Source of the DNA: Betaproteobacteria bacterium HGW-Betaproteobacteria-12
Lineage (GTDB): Bacteria > Pseudomonadota > Gammaproteobacteria > Burkholderiales > Rhodocyclaceae
Length of the DNA stretch: 50,814 nt
Direction: 5' to 3'
NCBI GenBank assembly: GCA_002842345.1
Contig: PHCU01000008.1
Coordinates: 1-50,814 of the forward strand
The notes beneath the pieces are model-generated. The model was not told the DNA's origin. It did no database searches and worked only from the letters and a program-made list of their open reading frames with translations. Below, one piece after another: positions 19,631 through 30,927 of the stretch (position 1 is the stretch's first letter; each line of letters starts with the position of its first letter). The position numbers and the translations under genes are program-made.

Positions 19631-19646
19631 TATCACTTTAGTGATA
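19631..19646. promoter_or_regulatory. Palindrome upstream of the second PAS kinase
   Basis: TATCACT-TT-AGTGATA is a perfect 7-2-7 inverted repeat 20 nt before the ATG at 19666. It has a CTTTAG core. Related CTTAAG and CTAAAG palindromes precede the two diguanylate cyclase genes at 23032 and 24156. It is a possible binding site for a shared regulator. Confidence 0.4.
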
Positions 19647-19665
19647 GCGTAAACTAGGCTTTGCC

Positions 19666-22134
19666 ATGTTCAGCGCCCCCTTCCTCAAGCACCAGTCCGC
19701 GTGGGCCCTTCCCGCCGTCTTTCTGGCCGGGCTGTGCCTCTCCGCACTGGTCGGCTGGATCTCCGCCACGTGGACTGGCCGGCAGGCCGGGTTCGGCGTC
19801 TTCGGCCTCCTCGGCGCCGTAACCCTGGTCATGACGGCCCTGCTGGCCTGGGCGCTGCGCCTGGCCGCGAGGGAAACCCATCGCGCCGAGTCGGCGCTGG
19901 CCGAGGCCCGCGAAGCCGGCGAAAAATTCAGCGAACTGGTGGTGCTTTCATCGGACTGGTACTGGGAGCAGGACGAGCAGTTCCGCTTTACCGCCATCTC
20001 CGGCGGCGTGATCAACAAGGGCGGCTCGCTCATCAGCACCAGTCTGGGCAAGATGCGCTGGGAACTGGACTTGCACGAGCCGGAGGCGGAAGCGTGGCGG
20101 CGCCATCGCGGGCAACTGGAGCGACACGAGCCCTTCCATGATTTCCGCTACGCCCTCAGGGTTGCCGACGGCTCCGTGCGCACCTATTCGGTCAGCGGCC
20201 GTCCGCGCTTCGCCGACGACGGCACATTCCTCGGCTATCGCGGCGTCGGCCATGACATCACGGATGCCGCACGGTCCGAAGCGGCGCTGCGGCAGAGCGA
20301 AAGTCAGCTGCGCCAGATCGCCGACAACATGCCGGCGATGTTCGCCTATTTCACGCTCGATGGCGGACGCATCTGCGCCTACTCCAACGACCGTTACGCC
20401 GGTTTTTTTGGACTGAAGGCCGAGCAAGCCGTCGGCATGCACCTCCACGACATCCTCGGAGAGGAAACCCTTGCAGCCCTGGAGCCCTACTGGCGGAGCG
20501 TCGAGGCGGGCGAAGTTGTGCGCTACGAGCGCAGCCGGCGCGAAAAGAACGGGCGCGAAGTGCATATCGACGTATGGCTGCAGCCGCAGCGCAACAAAGC
20601 AGGCACGGTCACCGGCGTCTACGCCATGGTTAACGACATCACGCCGCGCAAGGAAATGGAACTCGCCCTGCGCAAGAGCGAAGCACAACTCGTCAAGGCA
20701 CAGGAAGTGGCGCAAACGGGAAGCTGGGAACTCGACATTCCCGCCAACCGCCTGACCTGGTCGGAAGAGGCATACCGCATCTTCGGCATCGCGCCCGGCA
20801 CGCCCCTGACCTACGACCTGTTCATGCAACGCGTTCATCCCGAGGATCGCGCCGCGGTGGATGCCGCCTGGGCGGCGGCAATGGCCGGCGCGCCTTACGA
20901 CATCGAACACCGCATCATCGACGGCGCCGTCCGCTGGGTGCGCGAGCGCGCAGAAATTGAGTTCGACGCCGATGGCCGCGCGCTGGAAGGCATCGGCACG
21001 GTGCAGGACATCACGGAGCGCAAGGAGGCCGAGCTGAAGCTGCGCCTGGCCGCCTCGGTGTTCGAGAACAGCCTGGAAGGCGTGACGATCACCGACGCCG
21101 AGCGCAGCATCATTTCCGTCAACAGCGCCTTCACCCGCATCACCGGCTACGGCTCGGACGAAGTGATCGGCCGCAATCCGCGTTTTCTGAAGTCGGGCCG
21201 GCAGGGTACATCCTTTTACGCCGCAATGTGGCTGGCCATCGAGCAGAACGGCTTCTGGAGCGGCGAGGTCTGGAACCGGCGCAAGAACGGCGAGATCTAT
21301 CCGGAGATCCTCAGCATCACGGCGATCCGCGACGAACGCGGCCGCACGCTGCACTACATCGGCATCTTCACCGACATCACGGACATCAAGCGCGCCGAGG
21401 AAGCGGTTCGCGCCGCCAATGCCGGACTCGAGCAGCGCGTGCGGGAGCGCACCGCGGAACTCGAGGCGTCCAATCGTGAACTGGAGGCCTTTTCCTATTC
21501 GGTCGCCCACGACCTGCGCGGCCCCTTGCGCGGCATCGAAGGCTTCGCCCACGTCATCGCCGAGGACTATGCCGATGGCTTTGACGATGCAGGCCGGAAC
21601 TACCTTTCCCGCATCCAGCAGGCCGCCAAGCGCATGGCGCAACTGATCGACGACCTGCTGGAGCTGGCGCGCATCATGCGCGCCGACATGGAGCGGCGCG
21701 ACATCGACCTGTCTGCGCTGGCGCAGACAGTGGCGCACGACCTGCAAGCAGGATCCGAACGCTCGGTCCGCTTCCATATCGCGCCCGATCTCAAGGCGCG
21801 GGCCGATCCGACCCTGATGGCCTCCGTGCTGGGCAACCTGCTCGAGAATGCCTGGAAGTTCACCGCCCGGGAGCCGAGCGCCCGCATCGAGTTCGGCGCG
21901 GACCACAACGGGGCCGAGCCGGTTTTCTATGTGCGCGACAACGGCGCCGGCTTCGATCCGGCCTACTCCGGCAAGCTGTTCCAGCCTTTTCAGCGCCTGC
22001 ATCATCCGAACGAATTCGCCGGCACCGGCATTGGCCTGGCCACCACCGCCCGCATCGTGCGGCGCCACGGCGGCCGCATCTGGGCCGAAGGCACGCCCGG
22101 CCAGGGCGCCACTTTCCGGTTCACGCTGCCATGA
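19666..22134 (+). CDS. PAS-domain sensor histidine kinase
   Basis: An 822-residue membrane sensor kinase. Two N-terminal hydrophobic segments (about 14-34 and 42-66) are joined by a very short loop, so it probably senses in the membrane or cytoplasm. Four PAS/PAC modules follow (each ending in a D-I-T motif, such as GVGHDITDA). The HisKA motif SYSVAHDLRGPLRG carries His615, and the HATPase has NLLENAWKF, DNGAGFDP and GTGIGLAT. The kinase core is very like that of the upstream large kinase, so the two probably share ancestry. No receiver domain or adjacent regulator is seen. Its stop overlaps the tag start (ATGA). Confidence 0.9.
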   Translation: MFSAPFLKHQSAWALPAVFLAGLCLSALVGWISATWTGRQAGFGVFGLLGAVTLVMTALLAWALRLAARETHRAESALAEAREAGEKFSELVVLSSDWYWEQDEQFRFTAISGGVINKGGSLISTSLGKMRWELDLHEPEAEAWRRHRGQLERHEPFHDFRYALRVADGSVRTYSVSGRPRFADDGTFLGYRGVGHDITDAARSEAALRQSESQLRQIADNMPAMFAYFTLDGGRICAYSNDRYAGFFGLKAEQAVGMHLHDILGEETLAALEPYWRSVEAGEVVRYERSRREKNGREVHIDVWLQPQRNKAGTVTGVYAMVNDITPRKEMELALRKSEAQLVKAQEVAQTGSWELDIPANRLTWSEEAYRIFGIAPGTPLTYDLFMQRVHPEDRAAVDAAWAAAMAGAPYDIEHRIIDGAVRWVRERAEIEFDADGRALEGIGTVQDITERKEAELKLRLAASVFENSLEGVTITDAERSIISVNSAFTRITGYGSDEVIGRNPRFLKSGRQGTSFYAAMWLAIEQNGFWSGEVWNRRKNGEIYPEILSITAIRDERGRTLHYIGIFTDITDIKRAEEAVRAANAGLEQRVRERTAELEASNRELEAFSYSVAHDLRGPLRGIEGFAHVIAEDYADGFDDAGRNYLSRIQQAAKRMAQLIDDLLELARIMRADMERRDIDLSALAQTVAHDLQAGSERSVRFHIAPDLKARADPTLMASVLGNLLENAWKFTAREPSARIEFGADHNGAEPVFYVRDNGAGFDPAYSGKLFQPFQRLHHPNEFAGTGIGLATTARIVRRHGGRIWAEGTPGQGATFRFTLP

Positions 22135-22787
22135 GCGCCGTCCGCCGGGCCGCCCGCGCTAGCGCGGGTGAACAATGGGCACCCCCTCCCATCCTCCCCC
22201 GCCAAGCGGGGGAGGTGCAACGCTGTGCATGGTGCGGCACGGATCCGCTCTACGTCGCCTACCATGACAGCGAATGGGGCGTGCCGGTGCACGACGACCG
22301 GCTGCTTTTCGAATTCCTCATCCTCGAAGGCGCCCAGGCCGGGCTGTCGTGGATCACGATACTCAGGAAGCGCGAAGCCTATCGCCGCGCCTTCGCCGGC
22401 TTCGACGCGGAGAAGGTCGCCCGCTTCGGCAAGCGCGAAGTCGAACGCCTGCTCGGCGATGCCGGCATCGTGCGCAACCGCCTGAAGATCGCTGCAGCCA
22501 TCAACAATGCGCAGCGCTTCCTCGAGGTGCAGGAAGCCTTCGGCAGCTTCGACGGCTACATCTGGCGCTTCGTCGACGGCCGGCCGCTGCAGAACCGGCG
22601 CAAGTCGCTGAAGGACATTCCTGCCACCACGAAGGAATCCGACGCCTTGAGCCGCGATCTCAAGGCGCGCGGCTTCAAGTTCGTCGGTTCCACCATCTGC
22701 TACGCCCACATGCAGGCCACCGGCATGGTGAACGACCATGTCGCCGACTGCTTCCGCCACGGCGAAGTTCGCAAGCTGTCTTGCTGA
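22131..22787 (+). CDS. tag: DNA-3-methyladenine glycosylase I
   Basis: Removes 3-methyladenine from alkylated DNA in base-excision repair. Zinc-snap and active-site elements are visible: Cys in QRCAWCG, His in YHDSEWGVP, and His and Cys in NDHVADCFRHG. The AGLSWITIL and GFKFVGSTICYAHMQA blocks are typical. The E. coli protein begins almost at the RCGW motif; here 28 extra residues come first. That stretch contains two palindromes (22153-22168 and 22193-22215). The ATG 22131 overlaps the kinase stop. GTG 22215 would give a normal-length protein but its ribosome site would abut the start. Either start is possible. Confidence 0.92.
   Translation: MSAVRRAARASAGEQWAPPPILPRQAGEVQRCAWCGTDPLYVAYHDSEWGVPVHDDRLLFEFLILEGAQAGLSWITILRKREAYRRAFAGFDAEKVARFGKREVERLLGDAGIVRNRLKIAAAINNAQRFLEVQEAFGSFDGYIWRFVDGRPLQNRRKSLKDIPATTKESDALSRDLKARGFKFVGSTICYAHMQATGMVNDHVADCFRHGEVRKLSC
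22153..22215. repeat. Two palindromes at the 5' end of tag
   Basis: CCCGCGCT/AGCGCGGG (22153-22168) and a CCTCCCCCGC/GCGGGGGAGG hairpin with a CAA loop (22193-22215). Both lie in frame between the ATG at 22131 and the first conserved Tag residues. Confidence 0.7.
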
Positions 22788-22815
22788 ACATGCCCCGAAG
22801 GGAGACAATTTCGCC

Positions 22816-23025
22816 ATGAGCGCCTGGAGCTGCCCCCACGACCTGAACGGCACCTGCCAGCTGGTGCAGGGCGCCGCCTGCGACCCGGGCATGCGCGGCT
22901 GCGTGCTGCATGGCAAGGTGCGCTTTGCCAGCGCAGACAAGAACCACCCGCGCAAGCCGGTCAAGAAAGCCGCCGACCCCTCCTCCCCCGCCCCGACACT
23001 GCCGAAACGCCGCTTGCCGTTCTAG
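22816..23025 (+). CDS. Small Cys-rich protein of unknown function
   Basis: A 69-residue protein with four cysteines at positions 6, 14, 22 and 28 in the first half (CPHDLNGTC, GAACDPGMRGCVLHG) and a basic, Pro-rich tail (KKAADPSSPAPTLPKRR). The Cys spacing suggests metal binding, which is an inference. A GGGAGA ribosome site lies about 10 nt before ATG 22816. It is 28 nt downstream of tag and likely co-transcribed. I do not recognise a named family. Confidence 0.6.
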   Translation: MSAWSCPHDLNGTCQLVQGAACDPGMRGCVLHGKVRFASADKNHPRKPVKKAADPSSPAPTLPKRRLPF

Positions 23026-23030
23026 GGCAT

Positions 23031-23038
23031 ACTTAAGT
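23031..23038. promoter_or_regulatory. CTTAAG-core palindrome upstream of the first diguanylate cyclase
   Basis: ACTTAAGT lies about 60 nt before ATG 23095, with imperfect symmetry extending to ATACTTAAGTTAT. See the similarly placed element before the second cyclase. Confidence 0.3.
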
Positions 23039-23094
23039 TATACGCAACCGAGCCGTTGTCATTGCGAGATGGCGGTAAGGAAGCGAGGTGTGCC

Positions 23095-24114
23095 ATGACA
23101 ATGCGGAAAGTAATAACAGATCAGAATCAAGTACTTGGTGAGCTGGATTTCTCCATTCGGCTGATGGAGCACCTGGTCGTGCCGACTTTCGTCATTGATC
23201 CGGACTGCCGCGTCATCATCTGGAACAAGGCCTGTGAGCGCCTCACCGGCCTCAAGGCCAGCGAGGTCATCGGCACGCGCGAACACTGGCGCGGCTTCTA
23301 CGACAGCGCCCGCCCCTGTCTGGCCGACCTGATCGCGCAAGGTCGCACGGCGGAAATCGACGCCCTCTACGCCGAGCACGACCATGCCGGCGATGACGCC
23401 ATCGAGGCGCATGGACGCAAGGTGGAAAACTGGTGCGTCATGCCGCAGGCCGGCACGCGGCTTTATCTCGCCATCGACGCCGGGCCGATCTTCGACGAAT
23501 CCGGCAAGCTAATCGCCGTGGTGGAAACCCTGCGCGACATGACCGTGCAGAAGGAAGCCCAGGCCGAACTCGAGCGCCTGGCCACGCGCGACGGCCTCAC
23601 CAGCATGGCCAACCGGCGCAGCTTCGACGAAACCCTCAACACCGAGTGGCGGCGCGCCTCGCGCGAGTCGCGCGCCCTCTCGCTGCTCATGGTCGACGTC
23701 GACTTCTTCAAGCCCTACAACGACACCTACGGCCACCAGGGCGGTGACGAATGCCTGCGGCAAGTAGCCGCGGCCATGTCCGGCGTGGTCAAGCGCGCCA
23801 GCGATTGCGTCGCCCGCTATGGCGGCGAGGAGTTCTCCGTCCTGATGCCGGCAACCGAGCCGGAGGGCGCCCGCATCGTCGCCGAGCGCATCCGCGCGGC
23901 AGTCGAGGCCTTGCGTCTGCCGCACAGCGGCTCGAAAGTCGCCGACCACGTCACCGTCAGCATCGGCGTGGCGAGCATGCATGTGAGCAACGACGGCCTG
24001 TCGGCCGGGCTCGTCGCCGCCGCCGATGCGGCCCTCTATCGCGCCAAGCACGAAGGCCGCAATCGCGTCGTCATGGACGACAGCGAACCCGGCCCGGCCA
24101 CTCAGGTCGCCTGA
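23095..24114 (+). CDS. PAS-GGDEF diguanylate cyclase (first of a tandem pair)
   Basis: Makes the second messenger c-di-GMP from two GTP. The 339 residues have no membrane segment. An N-terminal PAS domain (about 20-150, with VVPTFVIDPDCRVIIWNKACERLTG) carries an insertion containing RPCLADLI. The GGDEF domain follows (about 165-325), with the intact catalytic motif GGEEF at 243-247. An inhibitory I-site RASD lies five residues before it, so product feedback is likely. ATG 23095 was chosen as the first ATG of the frame. It is highly similar to the next gene, indicating tandem duplication. Confidence 0.93.
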   Translation: MTMRKVITDQNQVLGELDFSIRLMEHLVVPTFVIDPDCRVIIWNKACERLTGLKASEVIGTREHWRGFYDSARPCLADLIAQGRTAEIDALYAEHDHAGDDAIEAHGRKVENWCVMPQAGTRLYLAIDAGPIFDESGKLIAVVETLRDMTVQKEAQAELERLATRDGLTSMANRRSFDETLNTEWRRASRESRALSLLMVDVDFFKPYNDTYGHQGGDECLRQVAAAMSGVVKRASDCVARYGGEEFSVLMPATEPEGARIVAERIRAAVEALRLPHSGSKVADHVTVSIGVASMHVSNDGLSAGLVAAADAALYRAKHEGRNRVVMDDSEPGPATQVA

Positions 24115-24150
24115 GCAAACGGTTTCCGTTCCGCTACCACCAAGTCCCTG

Positions 24151-24167
24151 TTACCCTAAAGGTTACA
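24151..24167. promoter_or_regulatory. CTAAAG-core element upstream of the second diguanylate cyclase
   Basis: TTACCCTAAAGGTTACA forms an imperfect inverted repeat (TACC/GGTT arms, CTAAAG core at 24156-24161) about 57 nt before ATG 24216. The position is nearly the same as the CTTAAG element before the first cyclase. Confidence 0.35.
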
Positions 24168-24215
24168 TTTCCCAGGCCGTAAACCAAGCTGAAAACATCG
24201 ACCAAGGAACCTTCC

Positions 24216-25217
24216 ATGACGCTGCAGGTTCAGGATGACAGCCAGCTGAACTACACGGTCAGGCTGATGGAACAGCTTGTCGTGGCGACATTCGTGGTCG
24301 ACGCTGACTGCCGGGTCGTCATCTGGAACCGGGCCTGCGAGCGGCTCACCGGTCTGAAGGCCAGCGAGGTCATCGGCACGCGCGAGCAATGGCGCGCCTT
24401 CTACACCGAGCCGCGCCCCTGCCTCGCCGACCTGATCGCCCTGGGCCGAACCGGAGAGATCACCGCGCACTACGATGAATATGATCGCAGCGGCAGCGAC
24501 GCCGTGCTCTCGGATTGCTACCGCGTCAGAAGCTGGATCGACATGCCACGGCTCGGTGCCCGCATCTACCTGACCGCCGATGCCGGGCCCATCTACGACG
24601 AATCCGGCAAGCTGGTCGCCGTGGTGGAAACCCTGCGCGACATGAGCGTGCAGAAGGAAGCCGAGGCAGAGCTCGAGCGCCTGGCCACACGCGACGGCCT
24701 CACCAGCGTGGCCAATCGGCGCAGCTTCGACGAAACCCTGCACGCCGAGTGGCGCCGCGCCACGCGCGAAGCGCGCACCCTCTCGCTGCTCATGATCGAC
24801 GTGGATTTCTTCAAGCCCTACAACGACGCCTACGGCCACCAGGGCGGCGACGAATGCCTGCGCCAGGTGGCCGGCGCCATGTCGAACGTGGTCAAGCGCT
24901 CCAGCGATGCGGTCGCCCGCTACGGCGGCGAGGAATTCGCCATCCTCCTGCCCGCCACGGACCCGCCGGGGGCCTGCATCGTCGCCGAACGCATCCGCGC
25001 CGCTGTCGAGGCGTTGCGACTGCCGCATAGCGGCTCGACAGTCGCCGACCATGTCACGGTCAGCATCGGCGTCGCCTCGGTGGTCGTCACCACGGAAGGC
25101 GTGCCGACGCAACTCGTCGGTGCCGCGGACGCCGCGCTCTATCGCGCCAAGCACGAAGGACGCAACCGCGTCGTCCTGGCTGACAGCGAAACCGGCCCGG
25201 CCGCTCAGGCAGCCTGA
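24216..25217 (+). CDS. PAS-GGDEF diguanylate cyclase (second of a tandem pair)
   Basis: A 333-residue cytoplasmic c-di-GMP synthase. The PAS domain (about 15-140) has the same RPCLADLI insertion as its neighbour, and the GGDEF domain has GGEEF at 237-241 with an I-site RSSD five residues before. The two proteins are nearly colinear, but differ in the PAS insert (for example WIDMPRLGARIYL here, WCVMPQAGTRLYL there), so they may sense different signals. An AAGGAA ribosome site precedes ATG 24216. The 3' end overlaps the convergent MFS gene by 13 nt. Confidence 0.93.
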   Translation: MTLQVQDDSQLNYTVRLMEQLVVATFVVDADCRVVIWNRACERLTGLKASEVIGTREQWRAFYTEPRPCLADLIALGRTGEITAHYDEYDRSGSDAVLSDCYRVRSWIDMPRLGARIYLTADAGPIYDESGKLVAVVETLRDMSVQKEAEAELERLATRDGLTSVANRRSFDETLHAEWRRATREARTLSLLMIDVDFFKPYNDAYGHQGGDECLRQVAGAMSNVVKRSSDAVARYGGEEFAILLPATDPPGACIVAERIRAAVEALRLPHSGSTVADHVTVSIGVASVVVTTEGVPTQLVGAADAALYRAKHEGRNRVVLADSETGPAAQAA

Positions 25218-26431
25218 GTCGAACGGCTCTGCCGGCCGACATTCAGCGCCGTCAGGATCGCCAGCGCCTGCAACAAAGCCACGCCGGCCAGCACGGTGCC
25301 GAAGCGTCCGGCATCCATGAGCGGGCCGAACACCAGCGGCGACACCGCCAGCCCGGTATCCAGTCCCGAATAGACGAAGCCATACACCCGGCCGAAGGCC
25401 TGCTGGCCGAAACGCGCCGTCGCGGCCTGGCGCACCAGCAGGTCGCGCGAAGGGCCGGCGATGCCGCCGAAGAAACCCATTACGCCCATCGCCATCGAAA
25501 CACTCCAGGCTGGCAGGACGCCGCTGGCAATCAGCACCGCAACCAGTGCCGCTGCGCTCAGTGATGCCGCGATCAGCCGGTCGTGCGCGGCGCCGCGGCT
25601 GACCAGCACGCCGCCCACCGCGATGCCAGCCGCCCCGCCGAGCAGGAAGAACGACAGCGTCGCCGCGGCCGCCGCCACCGGCAGGCCGTACACGTTCTGC
25701 ATCAGCGGCGTGGCGTAGTTCTGCAGCGCGCCGAAGGCGGTGGTGACCAGCAGGAAGAACAGGAAGCACATCCACACCGCGCCGGCGCCGAGAAAACCGA
25801 AAGTCGTCGCCGTGCCGCCGGGGCTGACTTTCGCGTCGGCCGCCTCCATCTGCGTGGCGTCGCGGCCGAGCCAGACCACCAGCCAGGCCAGGGCCCCCAG
25901 CGCCGCCGCACCTAGCGCCGCCGCGCGCCAGCCTGCCGCCGCGGCAATGCCGGTGAGGAACACCGGCGCAATCGCCCAGCCGATGTTGCCCGACAGGCCA
26001 TGCACCGAAAAGGCATGGCCCAGGCGCGCGTGGCTCACCTTGCGGTTGAGCACGGTGAAGTCGGCCGGATGGAAGACGCAGTTGCCCAGGCCGGCCAATG
26101 CGCCGACGGCGAGCAGCATGGCGTAGCCGTTCGCCAAACTGAGCAGCAGACCGGCGAGGACGAAGCAGGCGATGCCGGCCAGCAGCACGCGACGCGGCCC
26201 GACGCGGTCGACGACGAAGCCGGACAGCGCCTGGCCGACGCCGGAGACGACGAAGAAGACCGTCATCATCGCGCCGGCCTGCGTGAAGCTGAGGCCGAAT
26301 TCCGGCATCAGCCACGGGAACAGCGGCGGCAGCAGCAGGTGGAAGAAATGCGAAGTGCCGTGGGCGAAGCCGATCAGGCTGATCGTACGCAGGTCGCTGC
26401 GGAAGGGGGCGGTCGTGGCGGTGCCGTTCAT
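25205..26431 (-). CDS. Major facilitator superfamily transporter
   Basis: An inner-membrane secondary transporter of 408 residues with about 12 hydrophobic segments. The N-terminal LIGFAHGTSHFFHLLLPPLFPWL block resembles the fosmidomycin-resistance (Fsr)/YfcJ-like part of the MFS, and the loop 2-3 motif VDRVGPRR is the MFS signature. ATG 26431 is chosen because upstream residues are not hydrophobic and look non-coding. The substrate is unknown. It lies between the convergent cyclase gene and clpB. Confidence 0.82.
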   Translation of the reverse strand: MNGTATTAPFRSDLRTISLIGFAHGTSHFFHLLLPPLFPWLMPEFGLSFTQAGAMMTVFFVVSGVGQALSGFVVDRVGPRRVLLAGIACFVLAGLLLSLANGYAMLLAVGALAGLGNCVFHPADFTVLNRKVSHARLGHAFSVHGLSGNIGWAIAPVFLTGIAAAAGWRAAALGAAALGALAWLVVWLGRDATQMEAADAKVSPGGTATTFGFLGAGAVWMCFLFFLLVTTAFGALQNYATPLMQNVYGLPVAAAAATLSFFLLGGAAGIAVGGVLVSRGAAHDRLIAASLSAAALVAVLIASGVLPAWSVSMAMGVMGFFGGIAGPSRDLLVRQAATARFGQQAFGRVYGFVYSGLDTGLAVSPLVFGPLMDAGRFGTVLAGVALLQALAILTALNVGRQSRSTQAA

Positions 26432-26483
26432 GTCGGGGCTGTGCTGCGCGTTGTTATGCCCTGCATTATCCTCGCAGCCGGGC

Positions 26484-26512
26484 AAAAAGAAACGGCGGGC
26501 AGTGCCCGCCGT
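26484..26512 (-). terminator. Rho-independent terminator after clpB
   Basis: A perfect 10-bp inverted repeat (ACGGCGGGCA/TGCCCGCCGT, 26492-26512) is followed on the minus strand by a T-rich tract (TTTCTTTTTG). It lies 20 nt past the clpB stop and upstream of the MFS gene, separating the two units. Confidence 0.8.
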
Positions 26513-26531
26513 GGCCATGGCCCTGTTCGCA

Positions 26532-29111
<2,580 letters not shown>

Positions 29112-29143
29112 GTCTATGGGTCCGTTAAGCCATTGTCTTGAGG

Positions 29144-30055
29144 CTAGATTGGGTTGGCCGGCGATTTTTCAACCGGGCGGGCGCTGTCCGGGGCCACCGC
29201 CCGCAGGAAATCCCACACCACCCGCACGCGCTGCAGGCGGAACAAGTCGGTCGGCGCCGCCAGCCACAAGGTGCGGGTCACGCTGATCTCCCCGGGCAGA
29301 ACGGCGACGACGGCGCTGCCCGGCGGGATCACGTACGGCGTCATCATGCCCAGCCCGAGTCCTGCGGCGACGGCCTCGTACTGCGCCAGCATGCTGGTGC
29401 TGGCGAAGCGGCGCCGCGGCGACGGCATCAGTTCGTCCAGGTAGCGCAGCATGTCGCTCATCAGTTCGTCCTGCACGTAATCGACGAAACGGTGCGCGGG
29501 CAAATCGGCGCGGCCGGCAATGGGCGCATGCGTCGCCAGATAGGACGGGGCGGCATACAGGTGATAGCGGATGTCGACCAGGCGCGAGACGACATAGCGT
29601 CCTGTCGTCGGCGGATTCAGCGTCACCAGCAGGTCGGCCTCGCGCGCGGCCAGGCTGGGGAAGCGGTGCGTCAGCAGCAGTTCGATGTTCAGCTCGGGGT
29701 GCCGCTCGAGCAGTTCCGGCAGGCGCGGGGTGATCACGCGGGTGCCGAAGACCTCCGGCGCGCCGACGCGGACCGTGCCGCCGGCGGCCGTCTCCGGCGC
29801 GCCCAGTTGTTCCGTGGCGGCGATCGCCGCGCTCTCCATCGCTTCGGCATGGGGCAGCAGGGCCTGGCCGGTCTCCGTCAGGACATGGCCTTCGCGGCGG
29901 CGATCGAAGAGGGTCGCTCCGAGCGCTGTTTCGAGCCGCTCGATGCGCCGGGCCACCGTCGTATGCTCGACACCAAGCCGGCGCGAAGCGCCCGAAAGCG
30001 TGCCTTGCCGTGCCAATTCAAGGAAATAGCTGAGATCGGACCAGTCCGGATGCAT
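29144..30055 (-). CDS. LysR-family transcriptional regulator
   Basis: A 303-residue LysR regulator: an N-terminal winged helix-turn-helix ([35 protein letters not shown] in about 9-43) and a substrate-binding-like effector domain. It is divergent from an SDR gene, with 115 nt between starts. The gap holds a perfect TGTGCAT-TT-ATGCACA palindrome, a good candidate for its binding site. It probably controls the SDR/acyl-CoA ligase operon, and the inducer is unknown. Confidence 0.88.
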   Translation of the reverse strand: MHPDWSDLSYFLELARQGTLSGASRRLGVEHTTVARRIERLETALGATLFDRRREGHVLTETGQALLPHAEAMESAAIAATEQLGAPETAAGGTVRVGAPEVFGTRVITPRLPELLERHPELNIELLLTHRFPSLAAREADLLVTLNPPTTGRYVVSRLVDIRYHLYAAPSYLATHAPIAGRADLPAHRFVDYVQDELMSDMLRYLDELMPSPRRRFASTSMLAQYEAVAAGLGLGMMTPYVIPPGSAVVAVLPGEISVTRTLWLAAPTDLFRLQRVRVVWDFLRAVAPDSARPVEKSPANPI

Positions 30056-30074
30056 TTACCGACAGCGCCCATGT

Positions 30075-30090
30075 TGTGCATTTATGCACA
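30075..30090. promoter_or_regulatory. Palindrome in the LysR/SDR divergent region
   Basis: TGTGCAT-TT-ATGCACA, a 7-2-7 perfect inverted repeat, fits the T-N11-A pattern of LysR-type binding sites. It is 20 nt upstream of the LysR start and 81 nt upstream of the SDR start. Confidence 0.55.
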
Positions 30091-30170
30091 TAAGGATGGC
30101 ATTAATTGCTGTTTCCTTGCAAATAATTTCGATGCAGACTTCATTCCATTCAGCATCGCCGGAGATGAAT

Positions 30171-30917
30171 ATGCGCCTTCAGAACAGGGTCGTCGTGGTC
30201 ACCGGTGCCGCCCAGGGGATCGGCTACGCGATTGCGGAATGTGCCGTTCGCGAGGGCGCCACCGCCGTGATGTGGGACATCAACGAAGCGGCCATCGCCG
30301 ACGCCAGCGCGCGCATCGGCGCCGATGTTCCCGGCGCCACGGCCGTCGGCATGGCCTGCGACGTGGCCTCCGCCACCTCCACCAAGGCCGCCGCGCAGGC
30401 GGTGCTGTCGCGTTTCGGCCGCATCGACGGCCTGGTCAACAACGCCGGCATCATCGCCGACGCCCAGCTGAAGAACATGACCGAGGAGCAGTGGGATCGC
30501 GTCATGGGCGTCAACCTGAAGGGCACCTACAACGTCACCCGCGCCTTCGTCGACGCCTTCCTCGCGCAGGGCGCAGGCAGCATCGTCAATGTTTCATCCA
30601 TCGTCGGCCTCTACGGCAATTTCGGCCAGACCAACTACGCCGCCAGCAAGGCCGGCGTGCTCGGCATGACGAAGACCTGGGCGCGCGAACTCGGCCGCAA
30701 GGGCATCCGCTGCAACGCAATCTGCCCCGGCTTCATCACCACGCCCATCCTGCACCAGGTCCCGGAAATCGCCCTGCGGGCGATGGAAAGCGACATCCCG
30801 CTGGGACGGATGGGCGAACCGGAGGAACTCGGCAAGGTCGCCGCCTTCCTGCTGGGCGACGATGCCAGCTACGTGAACGGCGCCGTCATCGAAGTCGCCG
30901 GCGGCCTGGTCGTTTGA
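30171..30917 (+). CDS. Short-chain dehydrogenase/reductase, FabG-like
   Basis: A 248-residue cytoplasmic NAD(P)-dependent oxidoreductase. The nucleotide-binding motif is TGAAQGIG, with NNAG in VNNAGI and the catalytic Ser/Tyr/Lys in NVSSIVG and YAASKAG. The C-terminus PEELGKVAAFLL...YVNGAVIEVAGG is FabG-like. ATG 30171 has a GGAG 6 nt upstream; ATG 30165 is also possible. It is the first gene of an operon with an acyl-CoA ligase, so a role in beta-oxidation-like or alicyclic acid catabolism is likely, but the substrate is not known. Confidence 0.87.
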   Translation: MRLQNRVVVVTGAAQGIGYAIAECAVREGATAVMWDINEAAIADASARIGADVPGATAVGMACDVASATSTKAAAQAVLSRFGRIDGLVNNAGIIADAQLKNMTEEQWDRVMGVNLKGTYNVTRAFVDAFLAQGAGSIVNVSSIVGLYGNFGQTNYAASKAGVLGMTKTWARELGRKGIRCNAICPGFITTPILHQVPEIALRAMESDIPLGRMGEPEELGKVAAFLLGDDASYVNGAVIEVAGGLVV

Positions 30918-30927
30918 GGAGGCCCCC

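Noticed and set aside
23051..23080. GTCATTGCGAG-like sequence before the first cyclase, resembling a known dispersed repeat
   Set aside because: Only one half is present, with no matching inverted arm.
24156..26315. A 719-codon minus-strand frame over the second cyclase and part of the MFS gene
   Set aside because: It covers two well-supported genes on other frames and its composition is Arg/Ala-rich without domains. It is a shadow.
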